A stretch of 64,000 nucleotides of DNA. Source: Hansschlegelia zhihuaiae. Lineage in GTDB: Bacteria > Pseudomonadota > Alphaproteobacteria > Rhizobiales > Methylopilaceae. The notes under the pieces were generated by a model. It was not told the origin of the DNA and did not search any database. It saw only the letters and a list, made by a program, of their open reading frames with translations. Where the stretch lies: assembly GCF_004103825.1 (NCBI RefSeq), contig NZ_RYFI01000003.1, positions 214,226-278,225 of the forward strand, given 5' to 3'. Position 1 is the stretch's first letter, and each line of letters starts with the position of its first letter. A program made the translations under genes and the position numbers. Shown one piece after another: positions 1 through 11,294 of the stretch.

Positions 1-809
1 GAGAGCTTGGTCTTGGCGATGCGCTCCTCGAGCTCGGCCAGATCGTCCCGGCCGTCGTCGTCGCCAAGCTCCTTCTGGATCGCCTTCATCTGCTCGTTCA
101 GGTAGTACTCGCGCTGGGTCTTCTCCATCTGGCGCTTGACGCGCGTGCGGATGCGCTTCTCGACCTGAAGGACCGAGACCTCGCTCTCCATCAGCGACAG
201 CACCTTCTCGAGGCGCTCGAACACGTCGACGATCTCGAGCACGCCCTGCTTCTCGGGGATCTTGACCGCGAGATGCGAGGCGACCGTGTCGGCGAGCTTC
301 GACGGGTCGTCGATCTGGCTCACCGCGGAGACGACCTCTGGCGAGACCTTCTTGTTGAGCTTCACGTAGTTCTCGAAGTCCGACACCACCGAGCGCGCCA
401 GCGCCTCGGTCTCGACCGGCTTCTCGATCACGTCCTCGACCGCCTCGACCTCGGCCTCGAAGAACTCCTTGCGGCCCGTGAAGCCGACCACGCGCCCGCG
501 CGCCTGGCCCTCGACCAGCACCTTCACGGTGCCGTCGGGCAGCTTGAGCAGCTGGAGCACGGAGGCGAGCGTGCCGATCTCGTAGATCGCGCCGGGGGCC
601 GGCTCGTCGTCGGTCGCGTTCTTCTGGGTCGCGAGCAGGATCGGGCTGTCGGTGCGCATCACCTCCTCGAGGGCGCGGATCGACTTCTCGCGGCCGACGA
701 ACAGCGGCACGATCATGTGCGGGAAGACGACGATGTCGCGCAGCGGCAGGACGGGACGGACTTCCGACGCGCCCGAGCCGGCGGGTGTGCGCGATTTTGG
801 CGGGGTCAT
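1..809 (-). CDS. lon: Lon ATP-dependent protease, N-terminal part (gene runs off the window)
   Basis: Only the first 269 codons are present. The protein opens with a short linker and then the Lon substrate-binding (LAN/PUA-like) domain: the LPLRDIVVFPHMIVPLFVGR block at about residues 21-40 is diagnostic. The helical region that precedes the AAA+ module follows (REYYLNEQMKAIQKEL near residues 240-255). The ATPase and Ser/Lys protease domains lie outside. Lon degrades misfolded and regulatory proteins in the cytosol. The ATG at 809-807 is preceded by an AAAGGA ribosome-binding site. It follows clpX on the same strand, but the exported serine hydrolase on the other strand sits between them, so it probably has its own promoter (see 971-1002). 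Confidence 0.95.
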   Translation of the reverse strand, partial: MTPPKSRTPAGSGASEVRPVLPLRDIVVFPHMIVPLFVGREKSIRALEEVMRTDSPILLATQKNATDDEPAPGAIYEIGTLASVLQLLKLPDGTVKVLVEGQARGRVVGFTGRKEFFEAEVEAVEDVIEKPVETEALARSVVSDFENYVKLNKKVSPEVVSAVSQIDDPSKLADTVASHLAVKIPEKQGVLEIVDVFERLEKVLSLMESEVSVLQVEKRIRTRVKRQMEKTQREYYLNEQMKAIQKELGDDDGRDDLAELEERIAKTKL

Positions 810-1195
810 TTGTTGTCCTTTCGCCGGACCGCCGGCCCCGGGAGGACGGGCGACGGGCCTTATGGTCGGCGCGGCGGGGACGCGAGCCGTCATGGCCTCG
901 CGCAATCGTCGCCCGGAGGGTTCGACTGCGCGCGAGACTCAATGAGAAATGCGGCGCCGTCGGGTCCTCGATTAGGTGGCCACCCCCGAGGGGGGTGTCA
1001 AGAATGGGACCTCATCACGGCGGGGGACAGGATGTTTCGCCGCGGACGGATTTCGGGCGCTCCGCCCTGTCCCGCTCCCTCCTGCGGGCGGGAACCGCCA
1101 TCCTCGCCACTTGACGGCTCAAAAGCGGCGTCGGAACTTGCGCGCCCTCAGGCGTCCCCCATCGAGAGGGACCCGAACTCGGGAGGGTGAAGCCA
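810..1195. other. Divergent intergenic region between lon and the serine hydrolase
   Basis: No credible coding sequence is seen; the reading frames here are GC-rich shadows. It must hold the promoters of lon (leftward) and the serine hydrolase (rightward). A C-run/G-run inverted repeat at about 983-995 lies in the spacer of the lon promoter candidate. Confidence 0.6.
971..1002 (-). promoter_or_regulatory. Candidate lon promoter (sigma-70 or heat-shock type)
   Basis: On the minus strand a perfect TTGACA preceded by C (CTTGACA) occupies 1002-996. CACCTA lies 17 bases downstream and CCTAAT 19 bases downstream (976-971). The spacer contains an inverted repeat of C and G runs. CTTGAC followed by C-rich DNA resembles alphaproteobacterial RpoH promoters, which fits lon, but the -10 match is weak. 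It lies about 160 bases upstream of the lon start. Confidence 0.4.
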
Positions 1196-2353
1196 GTGCG
1201 GAGTTTGGTCGCCTCCGCCATGATGGCGGCCCTGATCGCTTGCGGCGCGGCGCGCGCCGATCCGTCTCCCTCTCCCGAAGCCGCCAGCGCCGACGCCGCG
1301 CTGGACAGGGCCCTCCAAAAACTCGTCGCCATGCCGGGCGGACCGCTCGGCGTGGTCGCGGTCGTGCAGCGGGGGGACGAGCTGAAGGTCCACAGCTTCG
1401 GCACAGCCAAGGACGGCGCGGACCGGCGTCCGGGCGCCAACATGCACATGCGTATCGCGAGCGTCGCCAAGGCGTTCAGCGGCGCGGCCGCGCTCTCGCT
1501 GGTCAGCCGGGGAACGCTGTCGCTCGACGACACGATCGGCAAGCATCTCCCCGAGCTTCCGGCCGCCTGGGCGAACGTCACCCTTCGGCAGCTCCTTGGC
1601 CACACCAGCGGAATCCCCGACTACTCGAAAAGCACGAAGTTCCGCGAAGCCCTCGAGCAGAGCCTTCTCGATGCGCCCAAGCCTCAGAAATTGCCGGAGT
1701 TCATCAAGGGGCGCGGCCTGACGTTCACGCCCGGATCGAAGTACCGATACTCCAACACCGACAACATCATCGTGGCCCTGATGGTGCGGGCCGCGATCGA
1801 CAATTCGTACAATCGCGCGCTGAAGGACCAGGTCTACGACCCGCTGGAGCTGACCAGGACCAGCCTGCCGAAGGGCGCGGCGATGCCCCGGCCGTTCATC
1901 CATGGCTACGACAACGACCCGGACGCGAACCCGCCTGAGGACGTGAGCGAACTCGTCGCCGCAGGATGGGCGTGGGCCTCGGGTGGCGTCGTCTCGACGC
2001 CCGCGGAGCTCAACCGGTTCATCCGCGGCTATGTCGGCGGACGGCTGTTCGACGCACATACGCAGGCCGAGCAGCGCGAGGTGATCGTGGACGCGCATTC
2101 GGAGCCGCCCGGCCCCGGGCAGAATTCGGCGGGTCTCGCCATCTTCCGATACGAGACGACATGCGGGACCGTTTGGGGGCACACCGGCAACACACTCGGC
2201 TACACCCAGTTCGCCGCGGCGAGCGGAAACGGGCGGCGCTCGGTCACCGTCTCGATCAACCGGCAGATCACCCCGGACGTCGGCGCTCCCGGCGTCTTCA
2301 AGGCGCTGCGGCAGGCTGAGGAGCTTGCGGTGTGCGCAGCGTTGGCCCGCTGA
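1196..2353 (+). CDS. Exported serine hydrolase, beta-lactamase class C / D-Ala-D-Ala carboxypeptidase family
   Basis: A 385-residue protein with an N-terminal signal peptide ending near the ARADP motif (about residue 22). It carries the three active-site motifs of the serine beta-lactamase-like superfamily (PF00144): SVAK (Ser89, Lys92), YSN (Tyr185-Asn187) and HTG (His329-Gly331). The HTSG motif typical of class C-related esterases is near residue 136. It likely acts in the periplasm on peptidoglycan peptides, esters or beta-lactams; substrate cannot be told. I chose GTG at 1196 because GGGAGG (1181-1186) has the right spacing; a GTG at 1187 directly abuts that site and is less likely. It is a monocistron flanked by lon and clpX on the opposite strand. 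Confidence 0.85.
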   Translation: MRSLVASAMMAALIACGAARADPSPSPEAASADAALDRALQKLVAMPGGPLGVVAVVQRGDELKVHSFGTAKDGADRRPGANMHMRIASVAKAFSGAAALSLVSRGTLSLDDTIGKHLPELPAAWANVTLRQLLGHTSGIPDYSKSTKFREALEQSLLDAPKPQKLPEFIKGRGLTFTPGSKYRYSNTDNIIVALMVRAAIDNSYNRALKDQVYDPLELTRTSLPKGAAMPRPFIHGYDNDPDANPPEDVSELVAAGWAWASGGVVSTPAELNRFIRGYVGGRLFDAHTQAEQREVIVDAHSEPPGPGQNSAGLAIFRYETTCGTVWGHTGNTLGYTQFAAASGNGRRSVTVSINRQITPDVGAPGVFKALRQAEELAVCAALAR

Positions 2354-2408
2354 CGGTCCGGCGGCGAAGGCCTCCTGGGCGCAGGGGCGCATGCATCAAT
2401 TGACGCCC

Positions 2409-2445
2409 CCTCACCTTGCCTTCTCCCGCAAGCGGGAGAAGGTGC
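2409..2445. repeat. REP-like intergenic palindrome
   Basis: CCTTCTCCCGC (2419-2429) and GCGGGAGAAGG (2432-2442) form a perfect 11-bp inverted repeat with a two-base loop, flanked by CCCTCACCTTG. Palindromes of this wording are common between genes in many proteobacteria. It lies between two converging genes. Confidence 0.6.
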
Positions 2446-2462
2446 TTCGACGACGCGCCATA

Positions 2463-2496
2463 GAAAAGCGCCCGCGGATCGCTCCGCGGGCGCTTT
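2463..2496. terminator. Bidirectional intrinsic terminator between serine hydrolase and clpX
   Basis: GCGCCCGCGGA (2468-2478) and TCCGCGGGCGC (2483-2493) make a perfect 11-bp stem with a TCGC loop. TTT follows on the plus strand, and on the minus strand the stem runs into TTTTC, so it can end both converging transcripts, best for clpX. Confidence 0.85.
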
Positions 2497-2520
2497 GACT
2501 TCAGCCGATTCGAACGTCCG

Positions 2521-3786
<1,266 letters not shown>

Positions 3787-3995
3787 TCACTCACCCCTTT
3801 CGGGTTGAAGCCCGGCGCCGAGGAGAACGCCGCTTCATCGTCACGTCATACGCCGCCGACCTTAATGGTCCGGCGTCAACAGGTGGGTACAGGACTGCCG
3901 CGACGCAACGCCGCTTTGGATGATAGGCGATTGCGCGCGCGCAGCAACAGCCGCGCGCCAGTGTGCGCAAGAACGTGGTCGACGATGCGTTTTCG

Positions 3996-4637
3996 TCACG
4001 CCGCCTTCTGGTCGGCGTCGCCGTCGGTCGGGCGCCGCTCGAACACCTCGTCGATCAGGCCGAAGTCCTTCGCCTGCTCGGACGACATCATGGTGTCGCG
4101 GTCGAGCGTGCGCTCGATCTCCTCGTAGGAGCGCCCGCAGTGCTTGACGTAGATCTCGTTCAGCCGACGCTTGATTTTGACGATGTCCTCGGCGTGCCGC
4201 TCGATGTCGGAGGCCTGGCCCTGGAAGCCGCCGGAGGGCTGATGCACGAGGATGCGCGCGTTCGGCAGCGCCGCCCGCATGCCCTTCTCGCCGGCGGTCA
4301 GGATCAGCGAACCCATCGAGGCCGCCTGCCCCATGCACAGCGTCGCGACCGGCGGGCGGATGTACTGCATTGTGTCGTAGATCGCGAGGCCGGACGTCAC
4401 CACGCCGCCGGGGGAGTTGATGTAGATCGAGATTTCCTTCTTCGGATTCTCGGCCTCGAGGAACAGCAGCTGCGCGCAGATCACCGCCGACATGTCGTCG
4501 TGGAACGGGCCGGACAGGAAGATGATGCGCTCCTTGAGAAGCCGCGAATAGATGTCGAAGGAGCGCTCGCCGCGATTGGTCTGCTCGATGACCATCGGGA
4601 TGAGGAAGTTGGTGGCCTGATCAACCAAATCGCGCAT
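3996..4637 (-). CDS. clpP: ATP-dependent Clp protease proteolytic subunit ClpP
   Basis: 213 residues with the ClpP serine-protease core. The nucleophile Ser lies in GQAASMGSL (about residue 106) and the catalytic His in [11 protein letters not shown] (about residue 131); an Asp follows in the [10 protein letters not shown] region. Fourteen subunits form the degradation chamber that works with ClpX and ClpA. The gene lies in the conserved order tig-clpP-clpX-lon; the start ATG at 4637 gives an N-terminus typical of alphaproteobacterial ClpP. Confidence 0.97.
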   Translation of the reverse strand: MRDLVDQATNFLIPMVIEQTNRGERSFDIYSRLLKERIIFLSGPFHDDMSAVICAQLLFLEAENPKKEISIYINSPGGVVTSGLAIYDTMQYIRPPVATLCMGQAASMGSLILTAGEKGMRAALPNARILVHQPSGGFQGQASDIERHAEDIVKIKRRLNEIYVKHCGRSYEEIERTLDRDTMMSSEQAKDFGLIDEVFERRPTDGDADQKAA

Positions 4638-4729
4638 GTGTGATCCTCATCCTTCCTTCAGCCGACGCGACGCGGCGCCGGCCACTTTCTGAGTCGCGCC
4701 GTCAGTCGAGGCCGCGGGACCGCCCCGCG

Positions 4730-6178
4730 TCAAGCCTCGGACTCGTCCCCGGCTTCCGCCGCGGTCTTCGTCCTGGACTTGGCCTTCTTGGGCGCGGCCT
4801 TCGGCTTGTCGGCCTCCTCGCCGTCCTCGTCGGGCTCGGCGAACAGCTCGTCCTTGGAGACTGCGCGCTCCGTCACCGAGGCCTTGCCGAGGATCGCGTC
4901 CACGACCTTGTCCTCGAACAGCGGCGCGCGAAGCTCGGCCAGCGCGTCCGGATTGTTGCGGTAGAAGTCCCAGACCTGCTGCTCCTGGCCCGGATACTGG
5001 CGGGCGCGCTCGACGAGAGCGCGCGTGACCTCGTCGTCCGAGACCTTCACGTCGTGCTTCTCGCCGATTTCCGCAAGGACCAGCCCGAGCCGCACCCGCC
5101 GCTCGGCGATCTTGCGATATTCGGCGCGGGCGCTCTCCTCGGATTCGCCCTCGTCCTCGAGCGTGCGGCCGGTGCGGGCGAGATCGCCCATCACCTGACG
5201 CCAGACATTCTCGAACTCCTGCTCGACGAGGGTGGGCGGCAGGTCGAAGGAGTACTGCTCGTCCAGCGCGTCGAGCAGCTGGCGCTTCACCTTCTGGCGG
5301 GAGACCCGGGCGTAGTCGCCGGCGATCTGGTCGCGCACGGCCTCCTTGAGCTTGTCGAGCGACTCGAGTCCGAGGCTCTTGGCGAGCTCGTCGTCGATCT
5401 TGAGCTCCTCCGGCGCCTCGACGCCCTTCACGGTCACGTCGAAGGTCGCGTCCTTGCCGGCGAGATGGGCGGCCTGGTACTCGGCCGGGAACGTCACGGA
5501 AACCTGCTTCTCGTCGCCGGCCTTCACGCCGACGAGCTGCTCCTCGAAGCCCGGGATGAAGCTGTTCGAGCCGAGTTCGAGCGGCGCGTCGGTCGCCGAG
5601 CCGCCCTCGAAGGCCTCGCCGTCGATCTTGCCCACGAAGTCGATCGTCACGCGGTCGCCATTGGCGGCGGCGCCGTCCTTGGCCGAGAAGGCGCGGTTCT
5701 GCTTGGCGACGCGCTCGACGGCCTCGTCGACGTCCGCTTCGGCGACCTCCGCGTTCAGCCGCTCGACCTTGAGCGAGCTGACGTCGGTGAGCTCGACCTT
5801 GGGCAGCACCTCGACCGCGACCGTCAGGCCGAGATCGTGCCGGCCTTCGATGACGCCCAGCACCGCCTTCTGCTCGTCCGGCTCGTCCTCGGCCGTGACC
5901 TTGACCTTGGGCTGCATCGCAAGCTTCAGGCCGTTGTCGTCGACGATCTTGCGGTTGGCGTCCGCCACCACCTGGTCGAGCACCTCGGCCATCACCGACT
6001 TGCCGTAGAGCTTCTTCAGATGCGCGACCGGCACCTTGCCCTTGCGGAAGCCGTTGATGTTGACGCGGTCCTTCAGCGTCGCGAGACGCTCGTTGAGGCG
6101 GGCGTCGAGATCGGAGGCCGAAACGACGACTTTGAACTCGCGCTTCAGGCCTTCGTCGAGGGTTTGCGTCACCTGCAT
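4730..6178 (-). CDS. tig: Trigger factor, ribosome-associated chaperone
   Basis: 482 residues. The N-terminal ribosome-binding domain is recognisable by GFRKGKVP near residue 44. A central FKBP-type prolyl isomerase domain spans about residues 160-245 (TIDFVGKIDGEAFEGG). The helical C-terminal chaperone domain ends in an acidic and lysine/alanine-rich tail. It binds nascent chains at the exit tunnel. The frame stays open upstream, but the ATG at 6178 (MQVTQTLDEG) matches the family start. It is the first protein gene after the tRNA-Leu and heads the tig-clpP-clpX order. Confidence 0.97.
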   Translation of the reverse strand: MQVTQTLDEGLKREFKVVVSASDLDARLNERLATLKDRVNINGFRKGKVPVAHLKKLYGKSVMAEVLDQVVADANRKIVDDNGLKLAMQPKVKVTAEDEPDEQKAVLGVIEGRHDLGLTVAVEVLPKVELTDVSSLKVERLNAEVAEADVDEAVERVAKQNRAFSAKDGAAANGDRVTIDFVGKIDGEAFEGGSATDAPLELGSNSFIPGFEEQLVGVKAGDEKQVSVTFPAEYQAAHLAGKDATFDVTVKGVEAPEELKIDDELAKSLGLESLDKLKEAVRDQIAGDYARVSRQKVKRQLLDALDEQYSFDLPPTLVEQEFENVWRQVMGDLARTGRTLEDEGESEESARAEYRKIAERRVRLGLVLAEIGEKHDVKVSDDEVTRALVERARQYPGQEQQVWDFYRNNPDALAELRAPLFEDKVVDAILGKASVTERAVSKDELFAEPDEDGEEADKPKAAPKKAKSRTKTAAEAGDESEA

Positions 6179-6277
6179 GAGCGTCGTCTCTTTAGCTGAA
6201 TCCCGACCGCGGCGCCTTGCGGCGCAAGGATCGGGAGTTGGAAGCGAACCTGTCGCATTCGGCGGAGGCTCTGGCGC

Positions 6278-6362
6278 TGGTGCGGGCGGAGGGGCTCGAA
6301 CCCCCACGGCTTTCGCCACGGGAACCTAAATCCCGCGTGTCTACCAGTTCCACCACGCCCGC
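6278..6362 (-). tRNA. tRNA-Leu (anticodon UAG)
   Basis: 85 nt with encoded 3' CCA. The acceptor arms GCGGGCG (5', 6362-6356) and CGCCCGC (3', 6288-6282) pair perfectly, and the discriminator base is A. The anticodon stem CGGGA/TCCCG holds a loop with TAG, so it reads CUA leucine codons. The variable arm is long (TGGCGAAAGCC-type), as expected for class II tRNA-Leu, and the T-loop GTTCGAGC is present. It lies between nnr and tig on the same strand. Confidence 0.96.
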
Positions 6363-6488
6363 GCCGGGCGCCTCGCCTGACGCGCCGAAGGGGCGCGAAA
6401 CGCGGGCGCGTCTATAGCATGGCGGCGCCGGAAGGCGAGCAAAAACGACAGAAACGTCATCCGGCCGAGACTGGCCCGCAACGCGCGT

Positions 6489-7982
6489 TCAGGAGCGATC
6501 GCCATTCTCGAGGGCGCGCAGAGCCGCCGGTATCGCGTACGGCAGATCGTCGGCGGTGAGGCCCCGGCCGAACGACTTCGCGGCCTCGCCATGCAGCCAG
6601 ACGGCGGCGGCCGCGGCTTCGAAGCACGGCATGCCCTGGGCGAGCAGGCCGGCTGCGATCCCGGCCAGCACGTCGCCGGCGCCGGCGGTCGCGAGATAAG
6701 CCGGAGCGTTGTCGGCGACCGCCGCGCGGCCGTCCGGCGAGGCCACGACCGTGTCCGGCCCCTTGAGCACGACAGTCGCGCCGAGCAGCGCCGCGGCCGC
6801 CTTGGCGCGGTCGATCTTGGAGGCGTCCTTCTCCACACGCCCGCCCATCAGCCGGGCGAACTCGCCCTCATGCGGCGTCAGGACAGCTTCGACGCCGCCG
6901 TCCTCGATCGCGGCCCCGAGTTCTTCGGGCCGGTCCTCGAAGATCGAGAACACGTCGGCGTCGAGAACCGCGCATCCGCCGGACGAAAAACCCTGGTCGA
7001 GCGCCTCGCGGGAGGCCTCGGTGTCGCCGGCGCCCGGGCCGAACACCCAGGCGTTCACCCGCCGGTCGGCGAGGAAATCGGACCAGCCGGCGCGCGGATC
7101 GAGCTCGCGCAGCATGACGGCCGTGACATGCGCGGCGTGGTGCTCGAGCGCCGGCCGCGGCCCGACCAGCGTGACGGCCCCTGCGCCCGCCCTGAGCGCG
7201 GACGCGGCGGCGAGCCGGCTCGCGCCGCCCGCGAGCGGCGGCCCGCTCCAGACCGCGACATGGCCGCGGGAATATTTGTGCCCTTCGATCGACGGCTCGG
7301 GGAAGGACGAGCGCCAGAGGGCGGGACGGTTCAGCATCGCGGCGGGCCGCGCCGCCGCGATCGCGCTGTCGGGCGCGCCAATGTCCGCGAGGTGGACGCG
7401 GCCGCAGAGCGCCCGTCCCGGCAGCAGCACATGGCCGGGCTTGAGGCGCACGAAAGTCACGGTGGCGTCGGCGCGGACGCAGGCGTCGCCGAGCGGCCGG
7501 CCGGTCGCGCCGTCCAGACCGCTCGGCACGTCGACCGCGAGGATCGGCCGGCCGCTGTCGTTGGCGGCGCGGACCGCGGCGGCCGAGCGGCCGTCGAGCG
7601 GACGGGAGAGCCCCGCGCCGAACAGCGCGTCGACCACGAGTTCGGCCCAGCCGAACGGAGCCTCCACGAGGTCGACGGTTCGGCCCATCCAGCGCTCCGC
7701 CATTTCGGCGGCGTCTCCCTTCAGGGACGCGAGGTCGCCCGCGAGGGCGACAACGACGTCGTGCCCCGCCTCGGCCAGGCGCCGCGCCGCGACGAAGCCG
7801 TCTCCGCCATTGTTGCCCGGACCTGCGAGGATGAGCACCCGGCGCACGTCGCGCCAGTCCCGGGCGCAGACATCGGCGACCGCGCCGCCCGCGTTCTCCA
7901 TCAACGCGACGCCCGACGTCCCCGCCGCGATGGCCGCCGCGTCCACCTTGGCCATCTCGGCCGGCGTCAGGAGTTCAAGCAT
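6489..7982 (-). CDS. nnr: Bifunctional NAD(P)H-hydrate epimerase / ADP-dependent NAD(P)H-hydrate dehydratase
   Basis: 497 residues with two fused domains. The N-terminal YjeF_N epimerase domain (about 1-210) shows the GPGNNGGDG nucleotide loop. The C-terminal ribokinase-like dehydratase domain (about 225-490) shows HKYSRGHV at its start and the TAGAGDVLAG catalytic/anion-hole motif near residue 450. The enzyme repairs hydrated NADH and NADPH. The ATG at 7982 (MLELLTPAEM) fits the family; an in-frame upstream start at 8063 has no support. The gene lies upstream of the tRNA-Leu on the same strand and is divergent from glnB. Confidence 0.95.
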   Translation of the reverse strand: MLELLTPAEMAKVDAAAIAAGTSGVALMENAGGAVADVCARDWRDVRRVLILAGPGNNGGDGFVAARRLAEAGHDVVVALAGDLASLKGDAAEMAERWMGRTVDLVEAPFGWAELVVDALFGAGLSRPLDGRSAAAVRAANDSGRPILAVDVPSGLDGATGRPLGDACVRADATVTFVRLKPGHVLLPGRALCGRVHLADIGAPDSAIAAARPAAMLNRPALWRSSFPEPSIEGHKYSRGHVAVWSGPPLAGGASRLAAASALRAGAGAVTLVGPRPALEHHAAHVTAVMLRELDPRAGWSDFLADRRVNAWVFGPGAGDTEASREALDQGFSSGGCAVLDADVFSIFEDRPEELGAAIEDGGVEAVLTPHEGEFARLMGGRVEKDASKIDRAKAAAALLGATVVLKGPDTVVASPDGRAAVADNAPAYLATAGAGDVLAGIAAGLLAQGMPCFEAAAAAVWLHGEAAKSFGRGLTADDLPYAIPAALRALENGDRS

Positions 7983-8072
7983 TTGTGCGTTCCCGTCTCG
8001 CCGCACAGGGCAGATGCACAAAAGGCGACCGAGGGTGCGACCAAACGCGTCGCAGCGCTGCATATTTATTGA

Positions 8073-8609
<537 letters not shown>

Positions 8610-8682
8610 CAATCCCATCCCCCAGGCGCTCGGCCAAAGCGGCGCCCCGCGAGAACAGTCTGACATTGGAGGAACGAGACCG

Positions 8683-10098
8683 ATGGCGATGAAATCGGCG
8701 AACGACGTCATGAAGTTCATCAAGGAGAACGACGTGAAATACGTCGATCTCCGCTTCACCGACCCCAAGGGCAAATGGCAGCACGTCACCTTCGACATCA
8801 CGATGGTGGACGACGAGTTCTTCTCCGAAGGCCAGATGTTCGACGGCTCGTCGATCGCCGGCTGGAAGGCCATCAACGAGTCCGACATGCTGCTGATGCC
8901 GGACGTCGCGACCGCCTGCATCGATCCGTTCTTCGCCGCCACGACGCTCTCCGTGGTCTGCGACGTGCTTGAGCCCACCACCGGCGAGCCCTATGAGCGC
9001 GACCCACGCGGCACGGTGAAGAAGGCCGAGGTCTACATGCAGTCGCTGAACATCGGCGAGACGATCTATTTCGGCCCCGAGGCCGAGTTCTTCGTGTTCG
9101 ACGACGTCAAGTTCTCCGCGACGCCCTACAAGGTCGGCTTCGAGGTGGACAGCGACGAGCTTCCGACCAACTCCGACGCCGAATACGACACCGGCAACCT
9201 CGGCCACCGGGTCCGCACCAAGGGCGGCTACTTCCCGGTCCCGCCGGTCGACAGCGCGCAGGACATGCGCGGCGAGATGCTGGCCGCCATGGCCGCGATG
9301 GGCGCCAAGGTCGAGAAGCACCATCACGAGGTGGCCTCGGCCCAGCACGAGCTCGGCCTGAAGTTCGAGGAGGTCGTCCGCATGGCCGACCATCTGCAGG
9401 TCTACAAATACTGCATCCACCAGGTGGCGCAGTCCTACGGCAAGACCGCGACCTTCATGCCGAAGCCGGTCTATGGCGACAACGGCTCGGGCATGCACTG
9501 CCACATGTCGATCTGGAAGAAGGGCAAGCCGGTCTTCGCGGGCGACAAATATGCCGGCCTCAGCCAGGAGTGCCTCTGGTACATCGGCGGCGTGATCAAG
9601 CACGCCAAGGCCATCAACGCCTTCACCAACCCGACGACGAACAGCTACAAGCGCCTCGTGCCGGGCTTCGAGGCGCCGGTGCTGCTGGCCTACTCCGCCC
9701 GCAACCGCTCGGCCTCCTGCCGCATTCCGTGGACCAACTCGCCGAAGGCCAAGCGCGTCGAGGTGCGTTTCCCGGACCCGGCCGCGAACCCCTATCTCGC
9801 CTTCGCGGCGCTGATGATGGCCGGCCTCGACGGCATCGTGAACAAGCTCGATCCCGGCCAGGCGATGGACAAGGATCTCTACGACCTGCCGCCGCGCGAG
9901 CTGAAGAAGATCCCGACGGTGTGCGGCTCGCTCCGCGAGGCTCTTCAGTCGCTCGACAAGGACCGCGAGTTCCTGAAGAAGGGCAACGTGTTCACGGACG
10001 ACCAGATCGACTCCTTCATCGAATTGAAGATGCAGGAAGTGATCCGCTTCGAGCACACCCCGCATCCGGTCGAGTACGACATGTACTACTCGGTCTGA
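8683..10098 (+). CDS. glnA: Glutamine synthetase type I
   Basis: 471 residues, typical of GSI-beta. The N-terminal beta-grasp domain is followed by the catalytic domain with [10 protein letters not shown], the metal-ligand region [10 protein letters not shown], the ATP-binding [16 protein letters not shown] block and NRSASCRIP. The adenylylation motif KDLYDLPP is at about residue 400, so activity is likely controlled by GlnE. It makes glutamine from glutamate and ammonia. The ATG at 8683 has GGAGGAAC at 8668-8675; the ATG two codons later is a possible alternative. It is co-transcribed with glnB and ends at a strong terminator. Confidence 0.98.
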   Translation: MAMKSANDVMKFIKENDVKYVDLRFTDPKGKWQHVTFDITMVDDEFFSEGQMFDGSSIAGWKAINESDMLLMPDVATACIDPFFAATTLSVVCDVLEPTTGEPYERDPRGTVKKAEVYMQSLNIGETIYFGPEAEFFVFDDVKFSATPYKVGFEVDSDELPTNSDAEYDTGNLGHRVRTKGGYFPVPPVDSAQDMRGEMLAAMAAMGAKVEKHHHEVASAQHELGLKFEEVVRMADHLQVYKYCIHQVAQSYGKTATFMPKPVYGDNGSGMHCHMSIWKKGKPVFAGDKYAGLSQECLWYIGGVIKHAKAINAFTNPTTNSYKRLVPGFEAPVLLAYSARNRSASCRIPWTNSPKAKRVEVRFPDPAANPYLAFAALMMAGLDGIVNKLDPGQAMDKDLYDLPPRELKKIPTVCGSLREALQSLDKDREFLKKGNVFTDDQIDSFIELKMQEVIRFEHTPHPVEYDMYYSV

Positions 10099-10130
10099 AC
10101 CTCAGGGCTCGACCAACCTCGGATGCGAAA

Positions 10131-10157
10131 GGGGACGCCTCCGGGCGTCCCCTTTTT
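10131..10157 (+). terminator. Intrinsic terminator of glnB-glnA
   Basis: GGGGACGCC (10131-10139) pairs perfectly with GGCGTCCCC (10144-10152) and is followed by TTTTT. It lies 32 bases after the glnA stop. Confidence 0.95.
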
Positions 10158-10175
10158 CGTCGCGCTCCTTGAAGT

Positions 10176-11294
10176 TCAGGCCGACGCCGCGGCGGCTTTC
10201 CGGGGCCGCCCCGCTCGGCTGACGATGAAGCGCTGGGCCGGCCGTTCGACGACGTAATGCAGCGCGGCCGCGGCCAGCACCGAGAGGCCGGCGGCGAGCG
10301 CGCCGAGGCCGATCAGGCCCGCCGGGCCCGAGACGCCTAGGATCTTCGCCCCGAGACCGTAGGTCACCATCAGCACCGGGGCGTGCGCCAGGTAGAGCGC
10401 GTAGGAGATCTCCCCGCCCCAGACCAGCGGGCGGGAACGCAGCAGTCCGCCTCGCGGAGCCAGCCCCTTGAGGGCGAGCAGGTAGACGAGCGCGAGCAGG
10501 CCCGGCCAGACCAGGATGCTGGGCGCGCCGGCAAGGACCGCGAGAGCCATCGCGAGCAGGACGCCTGCCGTCATCCATGTCAGCCGGGCAGGCGCGATCG
10601 TGGTCCCGGCGCCGGTCTCCATGATCTGGCGCAGCGCGACGCCCGCGAAGAAGGACGGGACGATGCGGACCGCGCCCCAGTAGGTCAGGTTGAACAGGTC
10701 GAGGCCGAAGACGGCGCGGACCGCCGCCCAGAGGATCGCGGCCAAAGCGAGCGCCGCGGCGAGCTTTGCGACGGGCGACCGCAAGGCCGAGACGGCCGCG
10801 AGATAGACCGGGAAGCAGAGATAGGCGGTCCATTCCGCGCCGACCGACCACGATGGCTGGTTCCAGGCGTTCTCCCGGATGAGCCCCACGGCGTTGAGCA
10901 GCGCCGCGTGCTCGAGGAAGCCTGCGACCGTCGGCGTCCAGGGCGGCGCCATGCCGACGAACGTCCCCGCCCCCACGATCGCCGCGACGCCGAGCAGGCA
11001 GACGAGATGCAACGGCCAGATGCGCGCGATGCGTCGCGCCAGGAAGTCGCGGTGGTCGTAGCGCCCCTCCCGCCACGCCGCGCCGTAGACGTGGGCGAGC
11101 ACGAAGCCGCTCAGCACGAAGAAGAAGTCGACCGCGAGCCGCGCCAGGGCGTCGGTCGGGATCAGCGTCCCGATCGCGTCGCGCGAATAGGCGTCGACGT
11201 GGTAGAGGACGACCGCCGCCGCCGCGAAGCCGCGGGCCGCGGTGAGCTCGGAGAGGTCGACGCCCGGAGGCGGCGCGACGCGACCGCCGCTCAT
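10176..11294 (-). CDS. Acyltransferase 3 family membrane protein (second copy in operon)
   Basis: 372 residues with about ten hydrophobic segments. It begins with the acyltransferase-3 (PF01757) N-terminal block: LTAARGFAAAAVVLYHV carries the catalytic-type His, and VDFFFVLSGFVLAHVY follows near residue 60. Members O-acylate sugars, lipids or antibiotics at the inner membrane. Its ATG (11294) overlaps the stop of the upstream 138-residue gene by ATGA, so it is translationally coupled. It is clearly related to the other acyltransferase at 13304-14446, suggesting duplication around a shared substrate. Substrate unknown. Confidence 0.85.
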   Translation of the reverse strand: MSGGRVAPPPGVDLSELTAARGFAAAAVVLYHVDAYSRDAIGTLIPTDALARLAVDFFFVLSGFVLAHVYGAAWREGRYDHRDFLARRIARIWPLHLVCLLGVAAIVGAGTFVGMAPPWTPTVAGFLEHAALLNAVGLIRENAWNQPSWSVGAEWTAYLCFPVYLAAVSALRSPVAKLAAALALAAILWAAVRAVFGLDLFNLTYWGAVRIVPSFFAGVALRQIMETGAGTTIAPARLTWMTAGVLLAMALAVLAGAPSILVWPGLLALVYLLALKGLAPRGGLLRSRPLVWGGEISYALYLAHAPVLMVTYGLGAKILGVSGPAGLIGLGALAAGLSVLAAAALHYVVERPAQRFIVSRAGRPRKAAAASA